64,000 bases of DNA, from the NCBI RefSeq assembly GCF_037975245.1, contig NC_092571.1:17417917-17481916 (forward strand). Reading direction: 5' to 3'. The notes beneath the pieces were generated by a model. It was not told the origin of the DNA, did no database searches, and was given only the letters and a program-made list of their open reading frames with translations. Numbering within the stretch: the first letter of the stretch is position 1; every line of letters starts with the position of its first letter. The position numbers and the translations under genes are program-made. Shown in pieces: positions 1 to 9,146 of this stretch. The DNA comes from Apostichopus japonicus. Its lineage: Eukaryota; Echinodermata; Holothuroidea; Aspidochirotida; Stichopodidae.

Positions 1-1202
1 TGGATGGGAGAATGTGGGGGTGGGGAGATGTGGAATCCTTCTCATTCTAGACTCATAATAGACTAGTGGTAGCCTGGGGGGGGGGTGGTATGGGGAAGTA
101 TAGATTTCGAAACGTATAAAGAACATAACGAACGCTCATCATATTGAAACAAATCAACAAAGCGCGTAACTAGACCAGAATTACCGTATTATATATTGAT
201 CGGTTTGAATGCATATACTGATTACATCCCTGTTTTACAAATAGATGGAGTATTTTAAGACCATATTTCGAAATCATGGACGTGGATGGTGAAATGATTG
301 CGTCTGCCAAAGGTCCCGGATGTATCTGTCAGAACACACTTTGCTCCAGTCCAGTTGAATTTCAGGTAAGACCGTTGGGAATGTAAAACGCCTATGTAAT
401 TTATTGATATAGGTATAGCACATATTATACAGAAGAGGCAATTGTTACATAAAAAAATGAAAGAAGAAGATATATATTTCAGATATTTTGATTTGGTGGA
501 GGGAAAAGACTCGGAATTAGACGTGTGCTTACTGTATATAACGGAGTAGTAACGAGTCACTTTATGTGGAGGCCGAGTCGAGTCATTACCAATGACTTTT
601 CTCGAATCGACTCGAATCGAGTCATGGACTCGAGTCACTGTGTTATTTCTATGGGGCTAAAGTAAGCAAAATTATTCTAGTCGATTCAAGTTTGAAACTT
701 GGCGACACGAGTCTTGATGGGGGTGGGCGTGTAATGAAGAACGCATGGCCCAAATACTTGGGGGGGGGGAGGGGGGTCGTGGGGTGCTATATAGTCAGCT
801 ATACTGATATGAATTTCAAAGGCCAACATATTCCTTCCATGACAGGTTGGCGATTTGGTTCAGGGAACGGACATATTCAACAGTCTTGTACTCAGTTCTT
901 GGTGCGGTGGAGAGAAAGACCAGGAATATTGCAACCCATTCCCTTACCTTTTAACGACTTGCCTTTCGTTGAAAAGAAGCTTTTAACGATATAATATGGT
1001 GTCTTAAGTTGCTATTTTAATGGCAGACTTGTTACATTTTAATGTATACTGATTTCCGTAGGTCTCTCTACTATGACGCAGTTTCAATATCTTTTTCTAT
1101 TAATATAGATCTATTCTAAAGATGGTTCTTCGAAAATTGGCTCTATCAGCAAACTTTACAGTGGATTTGCTAAAGAACTTTACACGAAAGCAGACGACTT
1201 TG
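1..1202. other. No gene recognised; degenerate GACTCGAGTC-rich patch
   Basis: No exon-like open frame with splice signals was found. Around 548-640 short motifs of the type CGAGTC / GACTCGA recur on both strands, giving a locally self-complementary patch that resembles part of a foldback or transposon end. Runs of nine G occur near 78 and 762. The short open frames here have no recognisable protein similarity. Confidence 0.5.
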
Positions 1203-1545
1203 AATTAAACTGTGAGTTTATTGCTGGAGTATATATGTTGTAAACCGGGTATGCAGGGTGCATGTATGTATAACAGTGACATTCCATTCGAAATAAATAG
1301 TGAGTTTATTAATGATATATAGGCCTATCGGTAACCGGTATTAACGGTGTATGTATGTATTAACGTGACATTCCATTTGCCAACATATAATTAAACAGTG
1401 AGCTCATTGGTGATATATCGGTAATGCCGGTATACATGATGTATATCCTTATTAACATGACGTTCCTATTTGTCGACTTCTAATTAAACCGTATAAGGAC
1501 ATTGATGATATATCGGTAATACCGGTATACAGGGTATAAATATAT
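1203..1545. repeat. Degenerate tandem repeat, unit about 95-105 bp, about 3.5 copies
   Basis: The block AATTAAACAGTGAG - TTATTGATGATATATCGGTA - ACCGGTAT - GTGTATGTATTAACGTGACA recurs about every 100 bases with many substitutions. Copies are visible near 1205, 1300, 1395 and 1490. It is an old tandem array without coding potential. Confidence 0.65.
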
Positions 1546-3408
1546 TTGCGTAGAAATCATTTATTGAAGTATGTGTTCCCTTTGTCCATTTAGCATTAAA
1601 CCGATATATAACTCATATACCGGTGAACAGGGTATCTACACGTTGATTGTCAGGGATGTATTTGTGACAGAGGAAAGCGTTGGGGCTTCATGGAAGGTTT
1701 ATGACGTAATGATAGTGACGTCACGTCAAACCAGCTTCACGTTCCTTTGTTGATTTTTTTCTACTCACAGTTATCGAGAACACATCACTTGAAGTTAAAA
1801 TTCTCTGTATATGCCTCGTATTTCTGTTGGTAAGTGTTCTGTCAAAGCCTGATCGTGCACATTTTGATCCATGAATATAGGTCTACTTCCTTTCGTTAAT
1901 TAAAAATGCCCTTTTTGGTACTAAAATGCGTTTCCGTTTTCGCCCTTCAAAAGTGTTCCTCTTTACAAAAAAAAATGCCCGTTTTTTGCAAACTCATTCA
2001 AATCATGAAAGTTGTGGTAAGGAATGAAGAGAAGAGATATTTTGTCGGGAACTTTTGAGGTAACTTTATATTTTGCCCTCTGAAATCAAAATCACATGTC
2101 CCACTTCCCCACCCCCCTCCTCCAGATTGAACCCTCATCCGCCGCCGTATTTCGGTTAAAGGTCGTATCAAATGTGAGATAAAGAATACTGATAAAACAG
2201 GAGAAAATATCAAAGCTATGATTATTATGTTAAGTTTATTCCCCCACCCCCTTATACTTCAAATTAAGAGACGAAAACAATAGCTTGAACTTCCGCTACG
2301 ATTGAAGTTTGGCTATGGAAAACTAAATAGCTTTCATTAGGAATTAATCTAACTTCTTATCTTTTCCATTTTCTTCATCAGGATTTTATGTTTTTCGAAG
2401 ACGAAACCAGCTCACCAGATTCAAACTCACTCCAAGTTGGTAGATGACCAACGATCACAATAAACCCCAATCAAACGAATGATGTAAAAATATTATATAT
2501 ATACATGTTTTTCGACTCCACCTCGGATACTCGTGATAGGAAGCCCTGAGACGATGCGTTCACTTTTCAACTGGTTATTGTAAAATGAGTGTATTTTTGG
2601 CTTGGACACTAAATTTTTATACTGAATTCGACTTTAATAAAATCGCACATCTAGTACCACCTAGTATAACACCTGCAGGACCACTCCAATCCAAAATATG
2701 AAAATGAAAATGCTATAAGCTTCAGAGACGAAAGTAAGTTAATTTGAAAATCAAAACTGAAAAGCTTTTCACATCAATGTCGTTATAAATTATTTATTTC
2801 TTGATTTTTGTTTTCATAAGTTTTACAGAAGTATAATAATTTCTGTTGTTATGTATAAAGTGTACGTTAATTCATTGTGCTTAAGAAGTTGTTTCAAGAA
2901 AAAAGGTTTACTTTTCAATAGTTGACCTAATCTTCTTTCCATAACTATCTTACTCCATTTCTAACCTCCTTTAAAGAATAGTCCACAGTTTTGTTGTTTT
3001 GGTAATTTTGTATAAAATAATCCCCCAAGATGCAAAACAACACCAACTTTACCAAAGCATAAATTTTTACTTTTCGCGTTCCATATACATTCAATGACAT
3101 TTGAATATAACCCAAATCTCCCAAACCTTTCAAAAGTACGCACATGGTTTTGACGTCATAGATTCACTTTGCGCCCATATATCCAGTAAAGGCTGACCAC
3201 TGATCCCAAGGAACCCATGTACAAATGCCATTTACGTCAAGCGCAAGTAGGTGTTGAAATAAGATTTTAAAACACCCAACATAACAAAAGAAGATTTTTA
3301 CCATTGGAAATTCCTTACACTGATTAAAACTTGTAAATGTGGAAAGTTGACTTATTCAAGATAAAGAGTAAATAACTTAAAGTCTGATATTTTCATTTAG
3401 TAAAATAT
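1546..3408. other. Intergenic stretch, nothing recognised
   Basis: AT-rich sequence with only short open frames (up to 71 codons) lacking domain similarity, signal peptides or convincing paired splice sites. No RNA gene or repeat was identified. Confidence 0.5.
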
Positions 3409-3433
3409 ATAATATATATATATATATATATAT
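3409..3433. repeat. (TA)n microsatellite, left flank of a TIR element
   Basis: About 12 TA units directly abut the sequence CAGGCGCGTATCCAGG. A second, longer TA tract lies immediately after the inverted copy of that sequence at 6157-6172. Confidence 0.9.
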
Positions 3434-3476
3434 CAGGCGCGTATCCAGGATTTTCAAACCCGGGGGGCGCGAATTA

Positions 3477-3600
3477 CTATCTAAGCGGAGCGCCACCATC
3501 GGTTGGCGCGCAGCGTACAAGAAAATTTCTTGTTTTGAAACCCCCCAGATCACCGGAAACGGCACTTCTTGGGCTTGAAATGACCAACCAGATGTACACT
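3477..3600 (+). repeat. Dispersed module containing GGAGCGCCACC
   Basis: The module CTATCTAAGCGGAGCGCCAC, then GGTTGGCGCG and GCGTACAAGAAAATTT, recurs near 4720, 5444, 22783 and 23113 with small changes, each time inside a G-rich element. It is the internal core of a non-autonomous transposon family, not a gene. Confidence 0.75.
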
Positions 3601-4120
3601 TTTTGCCTGAGAACCAAGTATTTCCTAATAGTTTTTTTTTCCATCCATAACCTTTTTGAAGATTGTCAACCCGGCACACATCATGTTCGACCTGATCGCA
3701 TCTCCTGTGGGTCTTTGCTTTTGTAGGTAAATCTACGTCGCGGCCCACAATACCCGTCAGCCCCACTTTTCAAGGTTTTAAGCCCCATATTTGTTCAGAA
3801 TTTGAAAATTCACATTTCTCTTGAATAAACTCACTTCAAAACATACCCATAATCTTGTACAAAATTTCATCTATGGACAACCAATATAGAAAAAACTTCC
3901 TTCAACCCCTAACAGACCGGTCAAATTTAACGAGTAGAGGGAAGTGTGATGTAGAATGTTGGTCAGAAATTTTCGAAAATTCAGACACAGTTAATTTATT
4001 GGTGTACAAATATTAAAACCTGTTATAACGGCTATTATAAAAGTTGGTTGAAGGAAATGAAAAAATAGCAGATATTTCCGAAACCGAACACTACACACAT
4101 AGGCGTAGGAGGCGCGGCGG

Positions 4121-4649
4121 CCATAGGCGTAGGAGGCGGGGGGCTGGGGGGGCTGCAGCCCCCCCAACCAAAATTTTTGGTGAAAATTCGGGCAATATGG
4201 TGATATTTTTTCGGGCACCTACTGAAAGAAAAATAATTTGCAATGTGTTTTTCATTTTTTTTAGTGAAAATTCGGGCAATATGGTGATAATTTTTCGGGC
4301 ACCTACTGAAAGAAGAATAATTTGCAATGGTTAATTTGCAATGGTTTTTCAATGGTTAAACTGATATTATTATTATTATCGTAACGACTTCCCCAATAAT
4401 TATAACCAATATGAAAGGGTGATAACACGGAAAATAAAACCAAAATTTTCGCGCGCTTCGCGCGCATTCAACATCTTAGTGAGCTTATCATATAAGCATT
4501 CGTCGGGTAAAGGCATGTGATGTAATAACCGATGAATGCCTATATGATATGCACATTGAAATGTTGGACGAGCGCGAAAAATGTTTGCTATATTTTTCGG
4601 GCAAGTCGTTACAGCCCCCCCAAATCAAATTAGGCTCCTACGCCTATGG
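4121..4649. mobile_element. Small TIR element with CCATAGGCGTAGGAG ends
   Basis: The left end CCATAGGCGTAGGAGGC and the right end GGCTCCTACGCCTATGG (4633-4649) are inverted copies with one mismatch. A second copy of the left end lies at 4098. The flanks on both sides read CGGCGG. Inside, a block containing GAAAATTCGGGCAATATGGT and TTTTTCGGGCACCTACTGAA is directly repeated (about 4182-4240 and 4263-4320). No protein is encoded. Confidence 0.55.
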
Positions 4650-4655
4650 CGGCGG

Positions 4656-5036
4656 CAATGGCGGAGCTAGGGGTATTGGTCAGGAGTGGCGAGAATGGTC
4701 TGAAGGGGCGCTTTCGACACTATCTAAGCGGAGCGCCACCACTGGTTGGCGCGTAGCGTACAGAAAATTTTTGAGTAAAGATACTCCCTAGATCGCAGGA
4801 AATGACCCTTTCCGGGCCTGGCTAATTTGCAGATAAACGAAGAATAAGGTGTCATCGCCAAATTACACCAACAAAATGTGACAAATGTCAATAAGTAGAT
4901 GAGAGCGCAATAAAAAAGTCAATAATCTAGAATAATTAAAAAGTGGTTAAGAGCTGAAAAAGGCGCCAGCAGTCCATTTGAGTCCGTCGGGGGGGGGGGG
5001 CATCCGCCCCCTGACCATATGGACGCTCCGCCACTG
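4656..5036. mobile_element. hAT-like MITE, CAGTGGCGGAGC family
   Basis: The ends are CAATGGCGGAGC and GCTCCGCCACTG, with near-identical flanks GGCGGCGG and CGCGGCGG (7 of 8 bases). The interior matches the better-preserved copy at 23,052-23,450: the GGAGCGCCACC module, GTACAGAAAATTTTTGAGTA, a poly-G run, then CATCCGCCCCCTGAC. At 381 bp it has no coding capacity and needs a transposase supplied from elsewhere. Confidence 0.75.
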
Positions 5037-5443
5037 CGCGGCGGGGGTGCAGGCCCTAATTCGCCATTACTAATGTAAAAGAGAGTTTTGACATAATTGG
5101 ACCTCCATGCTTTTTATACATCTACATGAGACATGTCGTTGTTTACATTAGCATCCCGCGGTATACTGCGCAATTTGAACGGACCGTACGGTACATGATG
5201 GCATGCGATGTAATAACCGATGCTTGCTTATATGATATTGACATGAACACGTTGAACGCGCGCTTCGCGCAGCGAAAATTTTTGGTTATTTTTTCAGGCA
5301 AGTCGGACAGTTTTGAGGCTTTTCATCCTGGAACGCCATTTTCATGCTCACTGATATGATGTGATATCTGCTGTTTGCGTTACAAATTCGAACAGGCGCG
5401 TAGCGAGGAATTTGCCAAGGGAGGGGCGAAGCCTGTAGGCAAA

Positions 5444-5625
5444 TTATCTAAGCGTAGCGCCACCATAGGTTGGCGCGAAGCGTACAAGAAAATTTTGGCC
5501 GAAAATGCCTCCCAGATCGCTGGAAATGGCACTACCCAGGACCATTTGTTAGCGCGAAGCGTACAAGCAAATTTTTGCCGAAAATGTCTCCCAGATCGCT
5601 GGAAATGACACTTCCCAGGCCTTGT
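5444..5625 (+). repeat. Tandem pair of about 79-bp units
   Basis: A unit containing GCGCGAAGCGTACAAG, CGAAAATG and CTCCCAGATCGCTGGAAATG occurs twice in direct order (starting near 5471 and 5550). It derives from the GGAGCGCCACC module family. A CAGGCGCGTAGCGAGG end lies upstream at 5393. Confidence 0.65.
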
Positions 5626-5989
5626 AAGTTGCCCCTAAGCACTTTCTATTTTGAAATTACTTAGCGATATCATTTAAAAAATGCTGAATGGGGGGGGGCG
5701 GGCGGTCGCCCCCATCCCAAAATGCGTCATGTTCCCCGACGACATGGTCGAGTTCGAGACCAGCCACAGTTGGTTTCATAGCACAATTCTACACACGCGT
5801 TATGATAGACCATATATAGTATATATATAGATCATTAGTGAGAGAGGAAAATGGAAACGTCAAAAAATGGAGTTGTCGGTGTAAGGGGTAGGGTGAGTCA
5901 CACTTTTACGAAATCATTGATCCGTCACTGGCTACCCTTCAGCGCTGTAATGATGTCACTGTTCCTCTTTCTCTTCCCGGTGTCTTCGC

Positions 5990-6130
5990 GTTTTGCTTTT
6001 ACTCCCTCTTTTTCTCCTTTTTCTCTCTTTCTTCTTTTTCTTTTCCCTTCCTTCCTCTCCTTCTCCTCTTTTTTCCCCCTCTTTTTTCCTCTTTTTTCTT
6101 CTCTTTTTTCTCTTCTCTTTTTCTTACCCG
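5990..6130 (+). repeat. Polypyrimidine tract
   Basis: About 140 bases are almost entirely C and T. With the purine-rich stretch at 6360-6640 it produces long low-complexity open frames that are not genes. Confidence 0.8.
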
Positions 6131-6169
6131 GGGGGCGCGCGCCCCCAACGCCCCCCCCTGGATACGCAC

Positions 6170-6172
<3 letters not shown>

Positions 6173-6249
<77 letters not shown>
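6173..6249. repeat. (TA)n microsatellite
   Basis: 77 bases of uninterrupted TA directly follow the right terminal inverted repeat of the 3434-6172 element. The YIYIYI open frames over it are repeat artefacts. Confidence 0.95.
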
Positions 6250-6253
<4 letters not shown>

Positions 6254-6995
6254 CAAGTATAGGTGCTACCTTCATTTTTGTTTTTTTTTTACTTTCTAAA
6301 AGTTTTTCCGTGGTTATTAGTTTTTTCTTCTGCCTTTCCTTCTTCCTTGCGAAGATAAGATAAGAAAGAAAAAACCTTGGTGCTGGGAAGGAAGAAGAGA
6401 ATAGACGAGGGGTAAAGGGAACCACAGTGTGACTGTGGCAAGAGGAGGAGAAGCCTAAGGGGAGTGGGCGCAGGGAGAGGGAATGAGGAGGAGGGGGAAG
6501 AAGAAAGGAGGAAAGAAGAGGGTTAAGGAGAGAACGAGGGGCCATGTTTGTGACTGTATTTGGTGGGGAGGGAGTTGGATGTAGGGGAACAGGGTGGGGC
6601 GGAATGAAGGGAGGAAGGAAGAGGCCCAAGGTAAGTAGACTGTTTTATTGAAAGAATCCATCCGGACTCCATCCCACTATCTAAGACCAACAAAAGTTGG
6701 TCTCGAACTGCAACTCATCTGCAACTCCAACTGAAAGTCAATTTAATCTCTAAATCTTACTGAGACTAAAACAACTCTCTCTACCATACACAGGAAACAC
6801 CCCTATCATAGGAAATGCCCTCTACACGCAAATTCGTATTTCATGAGACTGGGTAGGCTATCAACATTTGTCCAAAAAGGAAAAAAAAAGACAAATCCTT
6901 ATGATTACCAACCTACAATGTTAAACCATAAAATTGAAGCGAACGGACAACAACATTACCGATAGCTATTACACCATCAAATATGTTTGCGTCAG
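6250..6995. other. Intergenic stretch with polypurine tract
   Basis: 6360-6640 is strongly purine-rich (G and A on the plus strand), complementary in composition to the pyrimidine tract at 5990-6130. The remainder shows no gene signals. Confidence 0.5.
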
Positions 6996-7068
6996 CTACA
7001 AGTGTTTGTTGGACTGTATTTGACCCTGGCATTAGCAATTTCAAAAGGACATGTTGAAAGCAAAACAA
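6996..7068 (+). CDS. Possible orphan signal-peptide exon (weak)
   Basis: The sequence between an AG acceptor at 6994-6995 and a GTAAGA donor at 7069 reads as a hydrophobic segment beginning LQVFVGLYLTLALAIS, followed by a polar part (KGHVESKT). This resembles the signal-peptide exons of the two TNFR-like genes downstream. However, entry at phase 0 gives exit at phase 1, unlike the phase-0 exit of those exons, and no matching ATG exon or cysteine-rich exon was found nearby. It could be a relic of a third paralogue, an exon of another gene, or chance. Confidence 0.2.
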
Positions 7069-7864
7069 GTAAGATTATAAGTTCCGTTACTACCAAATCT
7101 TTCATATTGAGCAAACTCAACAAAAATACAGTAAATGATGTCACTGTTTTTCCACGAATAGTAGATGGCACCGATTTGAGGGCGTTTTACACAGTATGTA
7201 TGCAGAGCCGTATATAGCGCTGTATGTGTGAATAATTATGTTTTAGAACACAACACTGCGTATGCATATATTGTTGATTAAAACCTACCCGTCTCTATCG
7301 AATTTGACCGTCTCTCCCCGCTCAAAGAAGGAATGAAAGAAGTATATTGTTTGAGTGAAAAATTATGTTATAGCATTTGCCATTAGTGTAACTATCGCCT
7401 TCTTTGCACATTTGAAATCTAGGCTACTACCAAAATCGTATAACTTGCGGTAAATATTGCGCAATAGTGAGTGAATCACAGACCTCGTCACATGTTTGTG
7501 TTATGACAAATTTACTGTTACTGTTACTGTTACTGTGTTAGTTAACAGCAACCAATGCGTTTGGGCTACATAAGCTAGTTAGACAATTCGAAAAGCATTT
7601 GGCCTCGGTAAGACCTCGGTAAGACATGCAGCTGAATTAGGCCCTAGGCTAGCCTAGTCTCCTTCTACTGCTACTAGCTTATAGGCCTAACTTTTGGCCT
7701 AGCCAAACTTCCCAAAGTTACACTGTACTGCTGGGTAGCGGTACCGATTTCATGAGTAACAAATCCTAACCGGTAAGTGGTAACTATATGCCCATTTTGA
7801 ATTGACTTTGCAAAGAATGTAAAGGTGGCTAGTTTGCCTGGCCTAACTTTAGAATCCGTACAAT
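7069..7864. other. Intergenic stretch, short TTACTG repeat
   Basis: A (TTACTG)n run of about four units lies at 7511-7533. The rest is AT-rich without gene signals. Confidence 0.5.
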
Positions 7865-7879
7865 ATGAATGGGAAAGCT

Positions 7880-7996
7880 TACTAGGAGCTAGGAAGGGTT
7901 AGGAAGTAGGGAATAGGGTTAGGGGTTAGGATGTAGGGTTAGGAAGTACTATAGGGAATAGGGTTAGGGGTTAGGAATTAGGGTTAGGGGTAAAGA
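7880..7996 (+). repeat. Interstitial telomere-like tract
   Basis: Variants of TTAGGG are clustered: GGGTTAGG, GGGGTTAGGA, AGGGTTAGGAAG and AATAGGGTTAGGGG recur about a dozen times with interruptions. Canonical animal telomere repeat is TTAGGG. This looks like a degenerate internal tract rather than a chromosome end, since unique sequence continues on both sides. Confidence 0.7.
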
Positions 7997-8051
7997 ATGG
8001 TACAGATTCTAAATTAGTACCGTTTGAACCAGCTATAGCTGTCTCCTTTCT

Positions 8052-8270
8052 GCTAGTCTTTTTAGTTCATTTTCTCGTTGTTTTTGTGTATTGTATACTG
8101 GAGTGCACATCTTCAAGCACCTGTCAGGTTTCTGTGCACTTCCTTTTAAATAAATAAAAAATAAATATTAAATACCTAGTTTTCTGCTAGTCTTTGTAGT
8201 TGTTCATTTTTTTGTATTGTATACAGAAGTGCACATCATCAAGCCTCTCTGCACTTCCTTTCACCTCATT
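8052..8270 (+). repeat. Two diverged direct copies, spacing about 127 bp
   Basis: The block TCTGCTAGTCTTT - GTTCATTTT - GTATTGTATAC - AGTGCACATC - TCAAGC - CTGCACTTCCTTT occurs near 8052-8145 and 8180-8262. No coding content. Confidence 0.65.
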
Positions 8271-8729
8271 TGCATATATAATTTCTGCAATAACAACTTA
8301 TGTTATGTTGAATCTGTTGTGTTTATACATGAAGTGAATAACCAAATAAACGAAACGAAACGAAAGCATAGCACAGCCCATTTTACAGGTTTCAAAGGTA
8401 AATAATGAAAGTGTGCACAGGTTGTAGTTAGCAAGGTCTGGGTGTACGGGATGTGAACCGGCAATAAGCAAAAATAGCTTCATAATAATTCTTCATTTCT
8501 CACATGCATTTTAGACATCTGAAAATGCTATGTACACATTCTAGTGGCTTTATCCCAGGACCACACAATTATTTCCATTGCAGTAACACAGCATAACCCC
8601 AATCAGAAATATCCTCCTAGGATGGTGTGGGTGCGCATGTGGGTGCATGTGTGTGACTCTAAGGCTTGTTAACACTTATCTAAAAAAACTAGCAAGTGGG
8701 TGAACTGAATATTGTCATTTAATTTGGTG

Positions 8730-9000
8730 GTAGTCAAAGGTCATTTGAGGCCAATAGCTAGAGGTGAAAGTCCGCAAACCTTGTAAACACAAAAACTCCC
8801 ACGGTGAAGTTTGGATAAAGTTGATAATAACTATGTTGATCCATCCTGGTGAGTACAAGAGACCTGTGGAAATTGGTAGAGGTCAAAGGTCAACAGAGGT
8901 CAAAGTCTTAGAACCTTGAAGGCACAATAACTCCAAAAACACCATATGTGGTATGGGGTCCATCTTATTGAGTACAAGGTCACAGAAAACATTGGATGAT
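8730..9000 (+). repeat. AGGTCA-rich dispersed repeat upstream of gene A
   Basis: This stretch contains TCAAAGGTCATTTGAGG, then AGAGGTCAAAGGTCAACAG with a direct repeat of AGGTCA spaced by one base (near 8879). AGGTCA DR1 is a known nuclear-receptor binding pattern (RXR, HNF4 type). Related sequence recurs near 18,385, 18,675, 28,999 and 38,793 together with 'CTTG(T/G)AAACACAA' text, so it is first of all a dispersed repeat family. Any regulatory role is inference. Confidence 0.5.
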
Positions 9001-9122
9001 CTTATCATGCATGCTGGTGTGTAACAAATATTTCAATAACCACAAAAACAAGAATGAAGTTTATGTTGTCTGCTTCATATTTGACAGGTTCCAGTTACAC
9101 GTCCTTTCCAATAAATAGCAAC

Positions 9123-9146
9123 ATGGCAAGGCGCAAAGTGAGTCAG
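9123..9146 (+). CDS. Gene A coding exon 1 (start codon)
   Basis: Encodes MARRKVSQ, followed by donor GTAAAT; phase 0. An acceptor-like TTTGACAG ends at 9087, so the exon may begin at 9088 with an untranslated leader, as in gene B. An alternative donor GTGAGT at 9138 would shorten it, but the end KVSQ matches KVSK of gene B. Confidence 0.7.

Larger units (their letters stand above)
3434..6172. mobile_element. Composite TIR element (hAT-like ends) inserted in a TA microsatellite, with nested MITEs
   Basis: The left end CAGGCGCGTATCCAGG (3434) matches the reverse complement of the right end, CCTGGATACGCACCTG (6157-6172), at 15 of 16 bases. Both ends are flanked outside by (TA)n, which would hide an 8-bp target duplication. 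The CAG...CTG ends are typical of hAT transposons. The interior has no transposase; it contains G-rich modules, at least two nested TIR elements (4121-4649 and 4656-5036) and repeated blocks containing AAGCGGAGCGCCACC. It could instead be several independent copies of one family that landed close together. Confidence 0.5.

Noticed and set aside
5851-6629. Long frames with Phe/Leu/Ser or Lys/Arg/Glu runs and YIYIYI
   Set aside because: Translations of polypyrimidine, polypurine and TA repeats.
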